A stretch of DNA of 55,800 nt from a virus: IMG/VR virus record IMGVR_UViG_3300030618_000020, positions 1 to 55,800 of that record. One strand, given 5' to 3'. The stretch's first letter is position 1, and every line of letters starts with the position of its first letter. The notes beneath the pieces are model-generated. The model had not been told where the DNA came from. It ran no database searches and worked only from the letters and a program-made list of their open reading frames with translations. A program made the position numbers and the translations under genes. This document shows positions 54,696 through 55,800 of this stretch, one piece after another.

Positions 54696-54771
54696 TGGTA
54701 GTCCCTCGGGGTTACGATCCCCGCTTTCAAGCTTTTCAGACTTGCACTTTCACCAGATTAGTTTAAGGACT
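54696..54771 (-). tRNA. tRNA-Phe(GAA)
   Basis: Acceptor AGTCCTT/AGGGACT, A-CCA, loop CTGAAAA. T loop ATCGTAA is unusual. Confidence 0.75.
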
Positions 54772-54779
54772 ATATTGTT

Positions 54780-54855
54780 TGGCTCCCAAACTTCGGATCG
54801 AACGAAGGACCAATCGCTTAACAGGCGAACGCTACTGCCACTGAGCTATTTGGGA
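54780..54855 (-). tRNA. tRNA-Asn(GTT)
   Basis: Acceptor TCCCAAA/TTTGGGA, G-CCA, loop CTGTTAA. Confidence 0.85.
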
Positions 54856-54862
54856 ATAAAAT

Positions 54863-54941
54863 TGGCTGCTACTGCAGGAATCGAACCTGCCGCCTCTTGA
54901 TTAACAGTCAAGCCTCAGCCCACCTTGGGGAGTTAGTAGCA
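54863..54941 (-). tRNA. tRNA-Asn(GTT), second copy
   Basis: Acceptor TGCTACT/AGTAGCA, G-CCA, stem CTTGA/TCAAG, loop CTGTTAA. Diverged from the first and with a long D loop. Confidence 0.75.
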
Positions 54942-54949
54942 ATATTGTT

Positions 54950-55023
54950 TGGTTCTCGCACACAGATTTGAACTGTGATCCTCCACTAATCGGGTGGGTA
55001 TCCTACCATTGGATGATGCGAGG
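54950..55023 (-). tRNA. tRNA with anticodon GAT (Ile-like), C33
   Basis: Acceptor CCTCGCA/TGCGAGA (C1-A72 mismatch), A-CCA, D arm ATCC/GGAT, loop CCGATTA with C33 and T37, T loop TTCAAAT. Doubtful identity. Confidence 0.5.
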
Positions 55024-55030
55024 ATAAATT

Positions 55031-55108
55031 TGGTTGGTGTGAAGGGAGTCGAACCCTCATGTAGTCGGTTTAAAGGACCGCTCAGTATGCCTTTCCTGTC
55101 ACACACCA
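55031..55108 (-). tRNA. tRNA-Lys(TTT) with C33
   Basis: Acceptor TGGTGTG/CACACCA, A-CCA, anticodon stem CGGT/ACCG, loop CCTTTAA where base 33 is C, T arm GAGGG-TTCGACT-CCCTT. The 5' end overlaps the preceding gene's stop region by 10 bp. Confidence 0.7.
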
Positions 55109-55608
55109 ATAGTTCGTAATAAATGAATGAATAATTCAGCCGCTGTTGTTTTAAGTATCCACTCGCCTTTGGCAAGTGAAATGTTCGTTGAGGCAAAAAT
55201 AGCATTTTCTGTTTGTTTTCTATCCCTTGAAAATTCATATTTCTTAACTGAATAATCTCGATATGGAGAACATGTCTGATATGTTGCTAGTCTTTTTGGA
55301 ATGGATGTTGTTATACCAACTTTATAATGATCTGGAAAAGATGGATTCTCAATCAAATAAACCATTCCTTCTTTACAATTTGAAGGCGATCCACCGCGAT
55401 TCTGTAATTTTAAATTTAACAAATTTAAACCGGCCAGTCTGCGTGCATGATGTTTGTCATATCGCCTTCCATAAAGCCCATTTACTCGATTATAAATCGA
55501 GATGTATGCACATAACATATCTTCAGTTATGTCAAACAATCCAACTTCTGGAATAATTTTATGTTTAATTAAAGAGTCTGTTGTCTTTGAAATTTTATCA
55601 ATATTCAT
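55099..55608 (-). CDS. T5orf172/GIY-YIG-like nuclease-domain protein
   Basis: 169 residues. EGMVYLIENPSFPDHYKVGITTSIPKRLATYQTCSP is the T5orf172 (MUG113) version of the GIY-YIG fold, with VYLI...YKVGIT as the two strands and the helix R following. Family members are phage and eukaryotic proteins of mostly unknown role. N-terminal ~80 residues are unfamiliar. Its mRNA looks leaderless and its stop overlaps tRNA-Lys. Confidence 0.75.
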   Translation of the reverse strand: MNIDKISKTTDSLIKHKIIPEVGLFDITEDMLCAYISIYNRVNGLYGRRYDKHHARRLAGLNLLNLKLQNRGGSPSNCKEGMVYLIENPSFPDHYKVGITTSIPKRLATYQTCSPYRDYSVKKYEFSRDRKQTENAIFASTNISLAKGEWILKTTAAELFIHLLRTIGV

Positions 55609-55614
55609 GTCACA

Positions 55615-55643
55615 AGTATATTACACTGTTGACAGAATATCAA
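55615..55643 (-). promoter_or_regulatory. Sigma70 promoter giving a leaderless transcript
   Basis: TTGATA (55638-55643), 17-bp spacer, TATACT (55615-55620), six bases, then ATG 55608. Confidence 0.65.
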
Positions 55644-55655
55644 TTTTATGATAAT

Positions 55656-55732
55656 TGGTGGGAAGTGAGAGCATCGAACTCTCGTCTCTCTGCTTAAGAG
55701 GCAGGACTCTAGCCAAGTTGAGTTAACTTCCC
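55656..55732 (-). tRNA. tRNA-Lys(CTT)
   Basis: Acceptor GGGAAGT/ACTTCCC, A-CCA, anticodon stem CTGC/GCAG, loop CTCTTAA. Confidence 0.82.
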
Positions 55733-55739
55733 GTAAATT

Positions 55740-55800
55740 TGGTGGGTCGGCTTGGAATCGAACCAAGATCAACCCGTTATGAGCAGGCCGCGTTTGCCAA
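55740..55800 (-). tRNA. tRNA with anticodon CAT (partial)
   Basis: 3' part only: loop CTCATAA, T stem CTTGG/CCAAG, CCGACCC-A-CCA. The 5' end lies outside the window. Met or lysidine-type Ile. Confidence 0.7.

Noticed and set aside
1-55800. CRISPR array or insertion sequence
   Set aside because: No regularly spaced direct repeats and no transposase found; all mobile genes are homing endonucleases.

Overview
This window is a slice of a large lytic tailed-phage genome of the T4 (myovirus) superfamily, roughly 40% GC by eye. The grounds are a T4-type ATP-dependent DNA ligase, dNMP kinase, dCMP deaminase and MazG pyrophosphatase, TATAAATA-type late promoters, proteins carrying a T4-like capsid-targeting peptide, and a large tRNA battery. 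Almost every gene lies on the minus strand in tightly coupled runs with ATGA, TGATG or GTGA overlaps. The plus-strand genes are nearly all homing endonucleases. The tmRNA is circularly permuted, a form known from alphaproteobacteria, cyanobacteria and some betaproteobacteria. An alphaproteobacterial host is therefore possible, but this is inference only.

Layout, left to right. 1-6.6 kb: small paralogous proteins, a ClpP-like protease, a HAD phosphatase and regulators. 6.6-23 kb: nucleotide, DNA and NAD metabolism (ligase, dNMP kinase, MazG, dCMP deaminase, DnaQ-like exonuclease, NadV and NadM-Nudix), two tandem tyrosine phosphatases, a SleB-like lysin and a GT9-like glycosyltransferase. 24.5-34.9 kb: small, mostly unknown genes, many with their own near-consensus sigma70 promoter, read as early host-takeover genes. 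This run includes a release factor controlled by a prfB-like +1 frameshift. 34.9-37.3 kb: IbrA/IbrB-like pair. 37.3-41.3 kb: histidine-rich proteins with T4-like capsid-targeting N-termini. 41.4-43.7 kb: a frameshifted macrodomain-like gene, an amber-interrupted small gene and a Ro60/TROVE protein. 43.8-55.8 kb: about 28 tRNA genes, a two-piece tmRNA, possible Y-like RNA repeats and several homing endonucleases.

How the parts may work together. NadV plus NadM rebuild NAD+ from nicotinamide. Both genes carry the same covarying hairpin leader, and a macrodomain-like gene lies elsewhere in the window. A second theme is translation and RNA quality control: tRNAs, tmRNA, a domain-1-less release factor, a Pth2-like protein, Ro60 and an RMF-like protein. 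This could keep translation going while host tRNAs or ribosomes are damaged. Four plus-strand homing endonucleases share one 5' cassette (late promoter, covarying hairpin, purine-rich RBS) and sit against tRNA, tmRNA or metabolic genes.

Limits: everything here was read by eye. RNA folds were not computed, no database was searched, and some start codons are ambiguous.
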